DNA of 5,510 bases. It comes from Rhodocyclales bacterium. GTDB lineage: Bacteria > Pseudomonadota > Gammaproteobacteria > Burkholderiales > Rhodocyclaceae. The notes under the pieces were generated by a model. It did no database searches and had not been told where the DNA came from. It was given only the letters and a program-made list of their open reading frames with translations. Below, one piece after another: positions 1 to 5,403 of this stretch. Position 1 is the first letter of the stretch. Each line of letters starts with the position of its first letter. The stretch lies in NCBI GenBank assembly GCA_021413665.1, contig JAIOPW010000537.1, positions 1 to 5,510 of the forward strand, read 5' to 3'. The position numbers were made by a program, and so were the translations under genes.

Positions 1-240
1 GAGTCCAACGAAGCCTTTGCCGCCCAGTCGCTGACCGTGGCCAAGGTGCTCGGCCTCGATCCGAAGAAGACCAACCCCAATGGCGGCGCGATCGCCATCG
101 GCCACCCGATCGGCGCGTCCGGCGCGGTGATCATCACCAAGGCCGTCTACGAAGCCAGGCGCGTCGGCAGCAAGTACTGCCTCGCCACCATGTGCATCGG
201 CGGCGGCCAGGGCATCACCACCATCTGGGAACTGATCTGA
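1..240 (+). CDS. Thiolase (acetyl-CoA acetyltransferase / beta-ketothiolase), C-terminal 79 residues, 5' end outside window
   Basis: Reading frame 1 is open from the first base to the TGA at 238-240. It carries three conserved thiolase signatures in order: NEAFA (visible residues 3-7), GGAIAIGHPIGASG with the catalytic His at visible residue 35 (bases 103-105), and CIGGGQG with the catalytic Cys at visible residue 65 (bases 193-195). Thiolases condense two acyl-CoAs or cleave a 3-ketoacyl-CoA in beta-oxidation, ketone or polyhydroxyalkanoate metabolism, in the cytosol. The CIGGGQG ending is closer to what I recall of BktB-type beta-ketothiolases than to the CIGGGMG of PhaA, but substrate range cannot be told from this fragment. 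Both visible active-site residues are intact, so the gene looks functional. A strong terminator follows 20 nt after the stop, making this the last gene of its transcript. Confidence 0.95.
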   Translation, partial: ESNEAFAAQSLTVAKVLGLDPKKTNPNGGAIAIGHPIGASGAVIITKAVYEARRVGSKYCLATMCIGGGQGITTIWELI

Positions 241-260
241 CCGGATCGGGTTTCGCTCGG

Positions 261-294
261 AAAGAAAGCCCGGCCTGGCCGGGTTTTCTTTTTT
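261..294 (+). terminator. Rho-independent terminator of the thiolase transcript
   Basis: The GC core CCCGGCC (269-275) pairs perfectly with GGCCGGG (277-283). The stem extends outward through an A-rich left arm (261-268) matching a T-rich right arm (284-291), with one G-T wobble at 268/284 and no mismatches. Its 3' side runs into T(289-294). It begins 20 nt after the thiolase stop. The A-rich left arm would also give some U-run on the minus strand, but no minus-strand gene ends here. Confidence 0.9.
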
Positions 295-306
295 CCGCTC
301 ACCGCA

Positions 307-325
307 AAGCCCGACGGCCGGGCTT
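307..325. repeat. Second inverted repeat downstream of the terminator (7-bp arms, 5-nt loop)
   Basis: AAGCCCG (307-313) and CGGGCTT (319-325) are perfect reverse complements around a 5-nt loop. No T-run follows, so this is not a terminator by itself. Its right side (316-325, GGCCGGGCTT) is also a perfect complement to 266-275, the left arm of the upstream terminator, so the two hairpins can exchange partners. It lies in the 141-nt gap between the thiolase and the HEAGH gene, which otherwise shows no feature I can support. Confidence 0.5.
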
Positions 326-381
326 GAAATGCCCTTCGATGCAAGGCAGGATGAAGCGAACATCATGAGTCCGTTCCCGTC

Positions 382-933
382 ATGAAGCTCCCATCGCAAT
401 TCGAGCCCGATGCCTTGGGCGATTCGCAAGTGACGGCCGTCACGGCGGGGCAGTTTCTCGCGGTCGCCGCGTTCGCTGTGGCCTGCCTCGGTTTCCACTG
501 GTTCGGCGAGGAGGGCTGGGTGCCGTTGCTCGACAGCGCCAACCTCGCGCTGCACGAGGCCGGACATCCGCTGGTGGGCATCTTCAGCGCACGGGCCACG
601 GTCTATGGCGGCACCCTGTTCCAGCTCATCTTCCCGCTGCTGACGGCCTTGCACTTCCGGCGCGCCGGGAATCCGGCCGGCGTCGCCGGCGCCCTGGTCT
701 GGCTCGGCGAGAACCTGTTCAACGTCGCCCGCTACATGGCCGACGCGCGCGCGCAGGAACTGCCCCTGGTCGGCAACGGCGACCACGACTGGACCGAGAT
801 TTTCAGCCGCTGGCATGTCCTCCACCTCGACGGCCGCATCGCCGGCATCACGCGCGGCATCGGCCTGATCCTGATGGCGGTTGCGCTGGTCTGGCTCTAC
901 CGCCGCTGGCGGGAGTCGCTCGCGAGCGTGTGA
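382..933 (+). CDS. Predicted integral membrane protein with HEAGH zinc-metallopeptidase-like motif, function unknown
   Basis: This 183-residue protein has a hydrophobic helix at about 18-40, the motif HEAGH at residues 58-62, hydrophobic segments near 79-91 and 101-113, and a final helix at about 159-174 followed by a basic tail. HExxH is the zinc-binding and catalytic signature of membrane metallopeptidases such as site-2 protease (M50) relatives, and the motif lies next to membrane segments as in that group. Downstream are two stretches I recall as conserved in similar bacterial hypothetical proteins: ENLFNVARYMADARAQ (110-125), which could supply a third metal ligand (Asp121), and GDHDWTEIFSRW (133-144). 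The usual M50 NxxPxxxxDG motif is not seen. The ATG at 382 is the only plausible start: the frame is closed by TGA at 352-354 and no other start codon lies between. It lacks a Shine-Dalgarno sequence. Protease activity is inferred; a non-catalytic metal-binding role is possible. Confidence 0.85.
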   Translation: MKLPSQFEPDALGDSQVTAVTAGQFLAVAAFAVACLGFHWFGEEGWVPLLDSANLALHEAGHPLVGIFSARATVYGGTLFQLIFPLLTALHFRRAGNPAGVAGALVWLGENLFNVARYMADARAQELPLVGNGDHDWTEIFSRWHVLHLDGRIAGITRGIGLILMAVALVWLYRRWRESLASV

Positions 934-950
934 CTTTGGCGGCGTTGGCG

Positions 951-1186
951 AAATGACCGCATCACTGCCTGGCCCGCTTGGAACTCATGTCGCAGGTCTT
1001 TGCCAAGGCCGAGGTGCGCATGCACATGGGACTGAAGGTCCTCCTGAGTGCAGGCATACGGTATGGCCGCAATGAGTTCATGCTCGGTTCGGCGACCGTC
1101 TTTGCCCCTCCGCGCGGCTTGGGTGCGGTGCCAATCGTGGCTCGGCTGTCCGCTGCGACTTGAATGAAGGTGTTCAGATAGTTCAT
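951..1186 (-). pseudogene. DUF6157-like protein gene, frameshifted and 3'-truncated
   Basis: From the ATG at 1184-1186 the protein begins MNYLNTFIQVAADSRAT and reads through GGAKTVAE, a start I recognise as that of DUF6157-type hypothetical proteins (family function unknown). At about 1085/1086 the match moves to the neighbouring frame, continuing EHELIAAIPY, then TQED, and later EFQAGQAVMRS, which resembles the family's later TQED and GQ-(P/A)-C-L-R-S segments. Restoring one base at 1085/1086 joins the halves with exactly the residue spacing I recall for the family, so a one-base deletion is the simplest explanation. Similarity fades at about 951, 18 bases before the end of the convergent HEAGH gene. 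The family is about 130-140 residues as I recall it; here only about 78 remain. No ribosome binding site is visible. The family call comes from memory of the sequence, not from a search. Confidence 0.7.
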
Positions 1187-1228
1187 GGGCGGAAGACGTG
1201 GCTCGAGGAGAATTCGATACCGGGCCTT

Positions 1229-1633
1229 TTAGCGCGCCGACTCCACTCGCGCAAGGATGAGCGGCATGAGGGCGAACAGCGCGAGCATGGCCAGGTAGAC
1301 GCCGCCCGACACCGGATCGCGGCTGGCGATGTAATCGGCGATCGATTGATCCTGAAGGACCACTGCCAGCACGACCTCGGCCGCGAGGGAAAGGCCCAGC
1401 GCAAGCAACCCGGCAGCCAGGCGAACCGGTGTGCGGGGCGGCAGCGCGTACTTCCTGGCGATGAAGCGTGCGCCCAGCAGGATGACAACGAACATGAAGG
1501 GCATTTCGATCAGTTCCGCCACGCGTTCGCCGAGGCGGGGCACGAGAAAGGGCACGCGGAAGGCCCCCATGACGAAGCCCGCGCCGAGGACGATCGCAAA
1601 GTAGGCAATACCGGCTTTGATCGTGCTGTTCAT
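1229..1633 (-). CDS. Small four-helix integral membrane protein, unknown function
   Basis: The 134-residue protein has four hydrophobic segments at about 7-26, 41-57, 70-93 and 108-127, with polar loops between. Two loop motifs look like conserved family features: VPRLGERVAELIEMP (31-45), between helices 1 and 2, and IASRDPVSGGVY (102-113), entering helix 4. It resembles proteobacterial conserved hypothetical membrane proteins that I cannot assign a function. There is no signal peptidase site, enzyme motif or transporter signature. It starts 29 nt after the GNAT gene on the same strand, so the two are probably co-transcribed; the ribosome binding site before the ATG is weak. It ends in TAA 42 nt before the start of the DUF6157 remnant, with no clear terminator in between. 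Confidence 0.85.
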   Translation of the reverse strand: MNSTIKAGIAYFAIVLGAGFVMGAFRVPFLVPRLGERVAELIEMPFMFVVILLGARFIARKYALPPRTPVRLAAGLLALGLSLAAEVVLAVVLQDQSIADYIASRDPVSGGVYLAMLALFALMPLILARVESAR

Positions 1634-1662
1634 GTCGGGGGCGGGCCTGGTGCAATCATGGA

Positions 1663-2175
1663 TCAGCCGTCGGCCTTGAATCCATCGTGGAAAGCGATGA
1701 TGCCGCGCGGCGTAGGCCCGTCGAAAGACAGGGCGAAGAAAACTTCCGGCGGCACTCCTTCGAGTACCAGTTCCGGCAAATTCCTGAACCCGAACTTCCG
1801 GTAGTAATCCGGATGCCCGACAAGGCAGCAGCCCCGGGCGTTCATGTCTTTCAGCCGTGACAGACCTTCCTGGATCAGGGCTTTGCCGACGCCCTGCCGC
1901 TGGTACTCCGGCAACACCGAAACAGGTCCCAGGCCGTACCAGTTTCGGGTGCCGTCCGAAATGGTCACTGGAGAGAAGGCGATATGCCCGATCACGCGGC
2001 CATCCGCTTCGGCGACCTGCGAAATCGTGAGTGCCCTGGCAGCGCGCAGTGCCGCGACGATGAACTGCTCGGTGTGATTACTGATCGCCAGTGTCCTGAA
2101 TGCGGCGACGGTCACCTCGGTGATTGCGCTCACATCAGCGTCGGTTTCGCTTCTGATGGTGACTCTCAAATTCAT
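1663..2175 (-). CDS. GNAT family N-acetyltransferase, YhbS-like
   Basis: The 170-residue protein matches the YhbS-like GNAT pattern: an N-terminal IRSETDADVSAI segment (7-18), HTEQFIVAALRAA (34-46), IGHIAFSPVTISDG (62-75), the acetyl-CoA-binding motif A region at 82-105 with QRQGVG (92-97) contacting the pyrophosphate, and the C-terminal YYRKFGF (124-130) and GVPPEVFFAL (140-149). These enzymes transfer acetyl from acetyl-CoA to an amine; the acceptor of this group is not established. An upstream ATG at 2265 would add 30 basic, unconserved residues. I prefer the ATG at 2173-2175 because family similarity begins there, the length matches the roughly 167 residues of YhbS, and an AGGGA lies upstream, though with a long spacing of about 11 nt. 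It heads a probable two-gene unit with the membrane protein downstream. Confidence 0.92.
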   Translation of the reverse strand: MNLRVTIRSETDADVSAITEVTVAAFRTLAISNHTEQFIVAALRAARALTISQVAEADGRVIGHIAFSPVTISDGTRNWYGLGPVSVLPEYQRQGVGKALIQEGLSRLKDMNARGCCLVGHPDYYRKFGFRNLPELVLEGVPPEVFFALSFDGPTPRGIIAFHDGFKADG

Positions 2176-2211
2176 GAGTTTCTTATTTCCCTGCTTTCGG
2201 GGCTGGCGATC

Positions 2212-2239
2212 AGTATGGGCCGACCTGGGTATGTGTCGA
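2212..2239 (-). promoter_or_regulatory. Candidate sigma-70 promoter for the GNAT gene
   Basis: On the minus strand TCGACA (2234-2239) matches the -35 consensus at five of six positions. After 16 nt it is followed by CATACT (2212-2217), four of six for the -10. Transcription would start near 2205, about 30 nt before the chosen ATG at 2175, which supports that start over the longer one at 2265. It lies in the 135-nt gap (2176-2310) between the ligase stop and this gene. The rest of that gap holds only a short palindrome at 2282-2293. The call rests on consensus match alone. Confidence 0.3.
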
Positions 2240-2310
2240 AGCATAAGGCAGGCCCTGAAAGGCATTCGACGCCGGTCCCATTAGCTGTAGCTACCAGAAA
2301 GTCGGCGCCG

Positions 2311-3981
2311 TCAGGCCCCGGCGGCTTCCTTCTCCTGTAGCGCGCGCCACATCACTGTGCCGGTGGCGGACTTGGGCAGGGTGTCGACGAATTCGACGAT
2401 GCGCGGCGACTTGTAGGCGGCCATGTTCTGGCGCGCCCAGTCGATGATGTCCTGCTCGCTGACCGCGCCGCGCCGGGCTTCCTTGATCACGACGATGGCC
2501 TTGACGGTCTCGCCGCGGTGCGGGTCCTTCGCGCCGATCACGCAGGCTTCCTGGATCGCGGGGTGCTCGTACATCAACGCTTCGACCTCGGCCGGCCAGA
2601 CTTTGAAGCCGGAGGCGTTGATCATGCGTTTCAGTCGGTCGACCATGAAGAAGTAGCCGTCCTCATCGACCCGGCCCAAGTCGCCGGTGCGGAACCAGCT
2701 CTTGCCGTTGAGTTCGACGAAGGCGTTGCGCGTGGCTTCCGGGTTGTTCCAGTAGCCCTTGAACACCTGCGGCCCGCGCGTGAGGATTTCGCCAACCTCG
2801 TTGGGCGGCAGTTCGGCGAAGCTGTTCGGATCCACCACCATGGATTCGACGTCGAAGATCGGAATGCCGAGGCACTGCTTCCTGGCGCGGTCAGGCGGGT
2901 TGATGTGGGAGGGGGCGATGGTCTCCGACAGCCCGTAGCCCTCGACGTAGGTGATGCCCATGTCGAGCAGCTTCTGCGCGATGGCCTCCGGCATCGCCGC
3001 GCCGCCGCCGCTCATGCGCGTGATCGAGCTGAGGTCGTAGTTGCCCAGGTTGGGGTTCATCAGGAAGTCGATGATCATGGTCGGGATCGCGGTCCACGAG
3101 GTGACGCCGTAGCGCGCGATGCATTGCGCGGCGGCTTCGCGGTCCCAGCGCGGCAGCAACACCACGGTGGCGCCGGACTGCAGCGGGCCGCTCATGCTGC
3201 CTTGCATGCCGGTGACATGGAAGAAGGGCAGTACCGCCAGATACACGGCGTCTTGCTGGATGCCGAACCACTGGTAGCCGGCCATCAGGGTGTGCTGTGC
3301 CGTGCGGTGGCTGTGCATGCAGCCCTTGGGGTGGCCAGTAGTGCCCGAGGTGTAGGGCATCACGCAGAGATCATCGGAGCCGACCGAGATGGGGCCGGGG
3401 CGGATGTTCGCCGCGAGCGCCTCGCTCCACAGCGTGATGCCCTGCTCGCCGAGGTCCTGGCGCGGTGCCTTGACGAAGTCGGGTACCTTGAGGTCGGTCT
3501 CCGCCTTCAGGTAGTCCGAGTAGGCGGCGACCAGGATGCGGTCGAGGCCCTGCTCCGGTGCCTTGCCCAGCAGCGGCTTCATCTGCGGATGGATGTCCTG
3601 TGCCACGATGGCCACCCTGGCGCCGCTGTCCTTGACATAGTGGCGCAGCTCGGTCGTCATGTTCATCGGGTTCACCGGCACCACCACGGCGTTGGCGCGC
3701 AGGATGCCGTAATAGGCCAGCACGAACTGCGGGCTGTTCTGCATGTAGAGCAGTACGCGGTCGCCCTGCTTCACGCCGCCTTGGTGCTGCAGCCAGCCGG
3801 CGATGCGCTCGGCCTCGTCCTTGAATTCCGCGAACGTGATTTTCGTGTCGTAGAACACCAGGTAGGGCTTGTCCGGGTAGCGGCGTGCCGAGACCTCGAC
3901 GTTGTAGAACAGGTCGGTCTCCGGCACCGTCATGTTTCGTGGCAGGCCCTTGGGCCAGTGGGCGAAGTGGCGGTCGGACAT
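2311..3981 (-). CDS. AMP-forming acyl-CoA synthetase (fatty acid/carboxylic acid-CoA ligase) with altered A10 lysine
   Basis: The 556-residue protein is a full-length member of the adenylate-forming (ANL) superfamily, which activates a carboxylic acid with ATP to an acyl-adenylate and then an acyl-CoA. Motifs in order: P-loop YTSGTTGHPKG (210-220), LPFFHVTG (251-258), YGLSET (349-354), TGDLG with the ATP-ribose Asp (432-436), the hinge Asp448-Arg449, and GFKVWPAEVE (458-467). The final A10 motif reads PKSATGT (536-542), where the family has a Gly-Lys pair; the codon for residue 542 is ACA, so the catalytic lysine is replaced by threonine. The start at 3979-3981 gives the normal N-terminus and has GGAG 8 nt upstream; a longer frame to 4110 would overlap the preceding gene. 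It follows the dehydrogenase by 19 nt and should share its transcript. The substrate is unknown, probably a medium- or long-chain acid. Confidence 0.95.
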   Translation of the reverse strand: MSDRHFAHWPKGLPRNMTVPETDLFYNVEVSARRYPDKPYLVFYDTKITFAEFKDEAERIAGWLQHQGGVKQGDRVLLYMQNSPQFVLAYYGILRANAVVVPVNPMNMTTELRHYVKDSGARVAIVAQDIHPQMKPLLGKAPEQGLDRILVAAYSDYLKAETDLKVPDFVKAPRQDLGEQGITLWSEALAANIRPGPISVGSDDLCVMPYTSGTTGHPKGCMHSHRTAQHTLMAGYQWFGIQQDAVYLAVLPFFHVTGMQGSMSGPLQSGATVVLLPRWDREAAAQCIARYGVTSWTAIPTMIIDFLMNPNLGNYDLSSITRMSGGGAAMPEAIAQKLLDMGITYVEGYGLSETIAPSHINPPDRARKQCLGIPIFDVESMVVDPNSFAELPPNEVGEILTRGPQVFKGYWNNPEATRNAFVELNGKSWFRTGDLGRVDEDGYFFMVDRLKRMINASGFKVWPAEVEALMYEHPAIQEACVIGAKDPHRGETVKAIVVIKEARRGAVSEQDIIDWARQNMAAYKSPRIVEFVDTLPKSATGTVMWRALQEKEAAGA

Positions 3982-3989
3982 CGGTCGGG

Positions 3990-3993
3990 CTCC
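3990..3993 (-). promoter_or_regulatory. Ribosome binding site of the acyl-CoA ligase
   Basis: GGAG on the minus strand lies 8 nt before the ATG at 3979-3981. It sits inside the 19-nt gap after the dehydrogenase stop codon. It decides the start in favour of 3981 over an in-frame ATG at 4110 that would extend the protein by 43 residues into the dehydrogenase gene. Confidence 0.65.
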
Positions 3994-4000
3994 GTGCGTG

Positions 4001-5227
4001 TTACTTGCCGAGGTACCGGCCCAGTTCTTGTTTCGCGATCGCGTTGCGATGCACTTCGTCGGGACCGTCGGCGAAGCGCAGGGTGCGCGAGTTGGCGTAG
4101 GCATCGGCAAGGAACACGTCGTCGCAGACGCCCATCGCGCCGTGCACCTGCATGGCCCAGTCGATCACTTGGCAGGCCATGTTGGGGGCCACCACCTTGA
4201 TCATGGCGATTTCCTGCCTGGCCACCTTGTTGCCGGCGGTGTCCATCTTCCAGGCGGCGTTGAGCGTCAGCAGGCGGGCCTGGTCGATCAGCATGCGGGC
4301 ATTGGCGATGCGCTCGCGCGTCACGCCCTGGTCGGCCACCGGCTTGTGGAAGGCGACGCGCTTGAGGGCGCGCTTGCACATTGCTTCGAGGGCGCGCTCG
4401 GCGACGCCGATCAGGCGCATGCAGTGGTGGATGCGGCCCGGGCCGAGGCGGCCCTGGGCGATCTCGAAGCCGCGCCCTTCGCCGAGCAGGATGTTGGAGG
4501 CGGGAACCCGCACGTCCTTGAAATCGATTTCGCCGTGGCCGTGCGGTGCGTGGTCGTAGCCGAACACGGTCAGCGCGCGCATCATGGTCACGCCCGGGGT
4601 GTCCATCGGCACCAGCACCATCGACTGCTGGTTGTGGCGGCTGGCGTTCTCGGGGTCGGTCTTGCCCATGAAGATGAGGATCTTGCAGCGCGGATCGGGC
4701 GCGCCCGAGGTCCACCACTTGCGGCCGTTGATGATGTATTCGTCGCCCTTGCGGTCTATGCGCGCCTCGATGTTGGTGGCGTCGCTCGATGCCACGCCCG
4801 GTTCGGTCATGGCGAAGCCGGAGCGGATCTTGCCTTCGAGCAGCGGCACCAGCCACTCTTCCTGTTGCGCCGGCGAGCCGTAGCGCACCAGCACTTCCAT
4901 GTTGCCGGTGTTGGGCGCGTCGCAGTTGAAGGCTTCCGGCGCGAAGTGCGAGGAGCGGCCCATGATCTCGCACAGCGGTGCGTATTCGAGGTTGGTCAGG
5001 CCCGCGCCGTACTTCGACTCGGGCAGGAACAGGTTCCACAGGCCGGCGGCGCGCGCCTTCTCCTTCATGTCCTCCATGATCTTCGTCGGCACCCAGGCGT
5101 TGCCCTTGGCGCGGTTGGCCTCGATCTCGTCATGGAATGCCCTCTCGTTCGGATAGATGTTCTGATCCATGAAGGCATTGAGCCGCTTCTGCAGGTCCTT
5201 GACCTTGGGGGAGTATTCGAAGTCCAT
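4001..5227 (-). CDS. Acyl-CoA dehydrogenase, ACAD10/ACAD11-like
   Basis: The 408-residue flavoprotein oxidises acyl-CoA to 2-enoyl-CoA with FAD, passing electrons to electron-transfer flavoprotein in the cytosol. An N-terminal helical domain (about 1-130) is followed by the beta-domain with FAMTEPGVASSDATN (138-152), KWWTSGA (170-176) and the GEIDFKDVRVP region (232-242), then the C-terminal helical domain with QVHGAMGV (360-367) and RFADGPDEVHR (384-394). The last motif is the ACAD10/11-type form; Asp387 stands where short- and medium-chain enzymes have the catalytic Glu of YEGT. Those animal enzymes handle 4-hydroxy or unusual acyl-CoAs, so a non-standard substrate is possible but only inferred. 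No kinase domain is fused here. The ATG at 5225-5227 is chosen over one 39 bases upstream because GAGGAA lies 5 nt before it and family similarity starts there. It is the first gene of the unit with the ligase. Confidence 0.96.
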   Translation of the reverse strand: MDFEYSPKVKDLQKRLNAFMDQNIYPNERAFHDEIEANRAKGNAWVPTKIMEDMKEKARAAGLWNLFLPESKYGAGLTNLEYAPLCEIMGRSSHFAPEAFNCDAPNTGNMEVLVRYGSPAQQEEWLVPLLEGKIRSGFAMTEPGVASSDATNIEARIDRKGDEYIINGRKWWTSGAPDPRCKILIFMGKTDPENASRHNQQSMVLVPMDTPGVTMMRALTVFGYDHAPHGHGEIDFKDVRVPASNILLGEGRGFEIAQGRLGPGRIHHCMRLIGVAERALEAMCKRALKRVAFHKPVADQGVTRERIANARMLIDQARLLTLNAAWKMDTAGNKVARQEIAMIKVVAPNMACQVIDWAMQVHGAMGVCDDVFLADAYANSRTLRFADGPDEVHRNAIAKQELGRYLGK

Positions 5228-5232
5228 GGTGT

Positions 5233-5238
5233 TTCCTC
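5233..5238 (-). promoter_or_regulatory. Strong ribosome binding site of the acyl-CoA dehydrogenase
   Basis: GAGGAA on the minus strand lies 5 nt before the ATG at 5225-5227. It fixes the start at MDFEYSPK and rules out the extended frame beginning MLFHVKH, whose first codons are actually the parS-like palindrome read as protein. Confidence 0.85.
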
Positions 5239-5246
5239 GGGTGATG

Positions 5247-5262
5247 TGTTTAACGTGAAATA
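5247..5262. promoter_or_regulatory. parS-like palindrome (14 of 16 match), or an operator of similar shape
   Basis: TGTTTAACGTGAAATA differs from the widely conserved bacterial parS consensus TGTTTCACGTGAAACA only at positions 6 and 15. It is centred on ACGT and lies 20 nt before the dehydrogenase start. The known site is bound by the chromosome-partitioning CTPase ParB. No parA or parB is in the window, and two mismatches, one in each half, may reduce binding. The alternative is an operator for an unrelated regulator of the dehydrogenase-ligase operon; a weak extended -10 (TGCTATTTC on the minus strand) would overlap it. Confidence 0.35.
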
Positions 5263-5309
5263 GCACGTTCGGAGCGACTGGTGATAGTCGAGCGATGCGA
5301 GCGGACTGG

Positions 5310-5333
5310 CATCCCCGCCCTGGGGCGGGGATG
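5310..5333. repeat. Perfect 11-bp-arm palindrome with 2-nt spacer
   Basis: CATCCCCGCCC (5310-5320) and GGGCGGGGATG (5323-5333) are exact reverse complements separated by TG. In RNA the spacer would open to a 4-nt or larger loop, giving a very stable GC stem. No T-run follows on either strand, so it is not a classical intrinsic terminator. It lies 70 nt past the stop of the upstream minus-strand gene and 82 nt before the dehydrogenase start, so it could protect an mRNA 3' end, attenuate read-through, or be a dispersed repeat. Confidence 0.7.
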
Positions 5334-5344
5334 GGGGTGGGGGG
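5322..5344 (+). other. Potential G-quadruplex (four G-runs of 4 to 6)
   Basis: The plus strand has G4 (5322-5325), one C, G4 (5327-5330), AT, G5 (5333-5337), one T, and G6 (5339-5344). Four runs of at least four guanines with loops of 1, 2 and 1 nt form a textbook motif for a very stable parallel quadruplex. The G-rich strand is the template strand for the dehydrogenase operon. It overlaps the right arm of the palindrome at 5310-5333, so hairpin and quadruplex exclude each other. Confidence 0.6.
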
Positions 5345-5403
5345 CCTTCAATTTGCTTTTCGCGTGTTTCATTTTCGGCGGGTGGCGCTCGGTGCAGTGA
5401 GCG

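Noticed and set aside
1202..1220. XhoI-like CTCGAG and EcoRI-like GAATTC sites close together, resembling a cloning polylinker
   Set aside because: Only two sites in a short stretch, with no further vector sequence on either side; chance is sufficient.
897..1655. 252-codon minus-strand frame covering the membrane protein
   Set aside because: Most of it is an out-of-frame shadow. Only its last third (about 951-1085) is meaningful, as the second half of the frameshifted DUF6157 remnant.
1160..1804. 214-codon plus-strand frame across the membrane protein and GNAT gene
   Set aside because: It is low-complexity, highly charged sequence spanning two real minus-strand genes and their gap, with no recognisable fold.
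2282..2293. Short palindrome TAGCT-GT-AGCTA after the ligase stop
   Set aside because: Five-bp AT-rich arms with no T-run; too weak for a terminator and not convincing as an operator.
2518..4200. 560-codon open frame on the plus strand opposite the acyl-CoA ligase
   Set aside because: It is the antisense of a clear ligase gene. Its translation is rich in His, Arg, Val and Ala with no domain, which is typical of the complement of GC-rich codons.
3932..5263. 443-codon open frame on the plus strand opposite the dehydrogenase
   Set aside because: It mirrors a full-length acyl-CoA dehydrogenase with all family motifs. Its composition is that of an antisense shadow.
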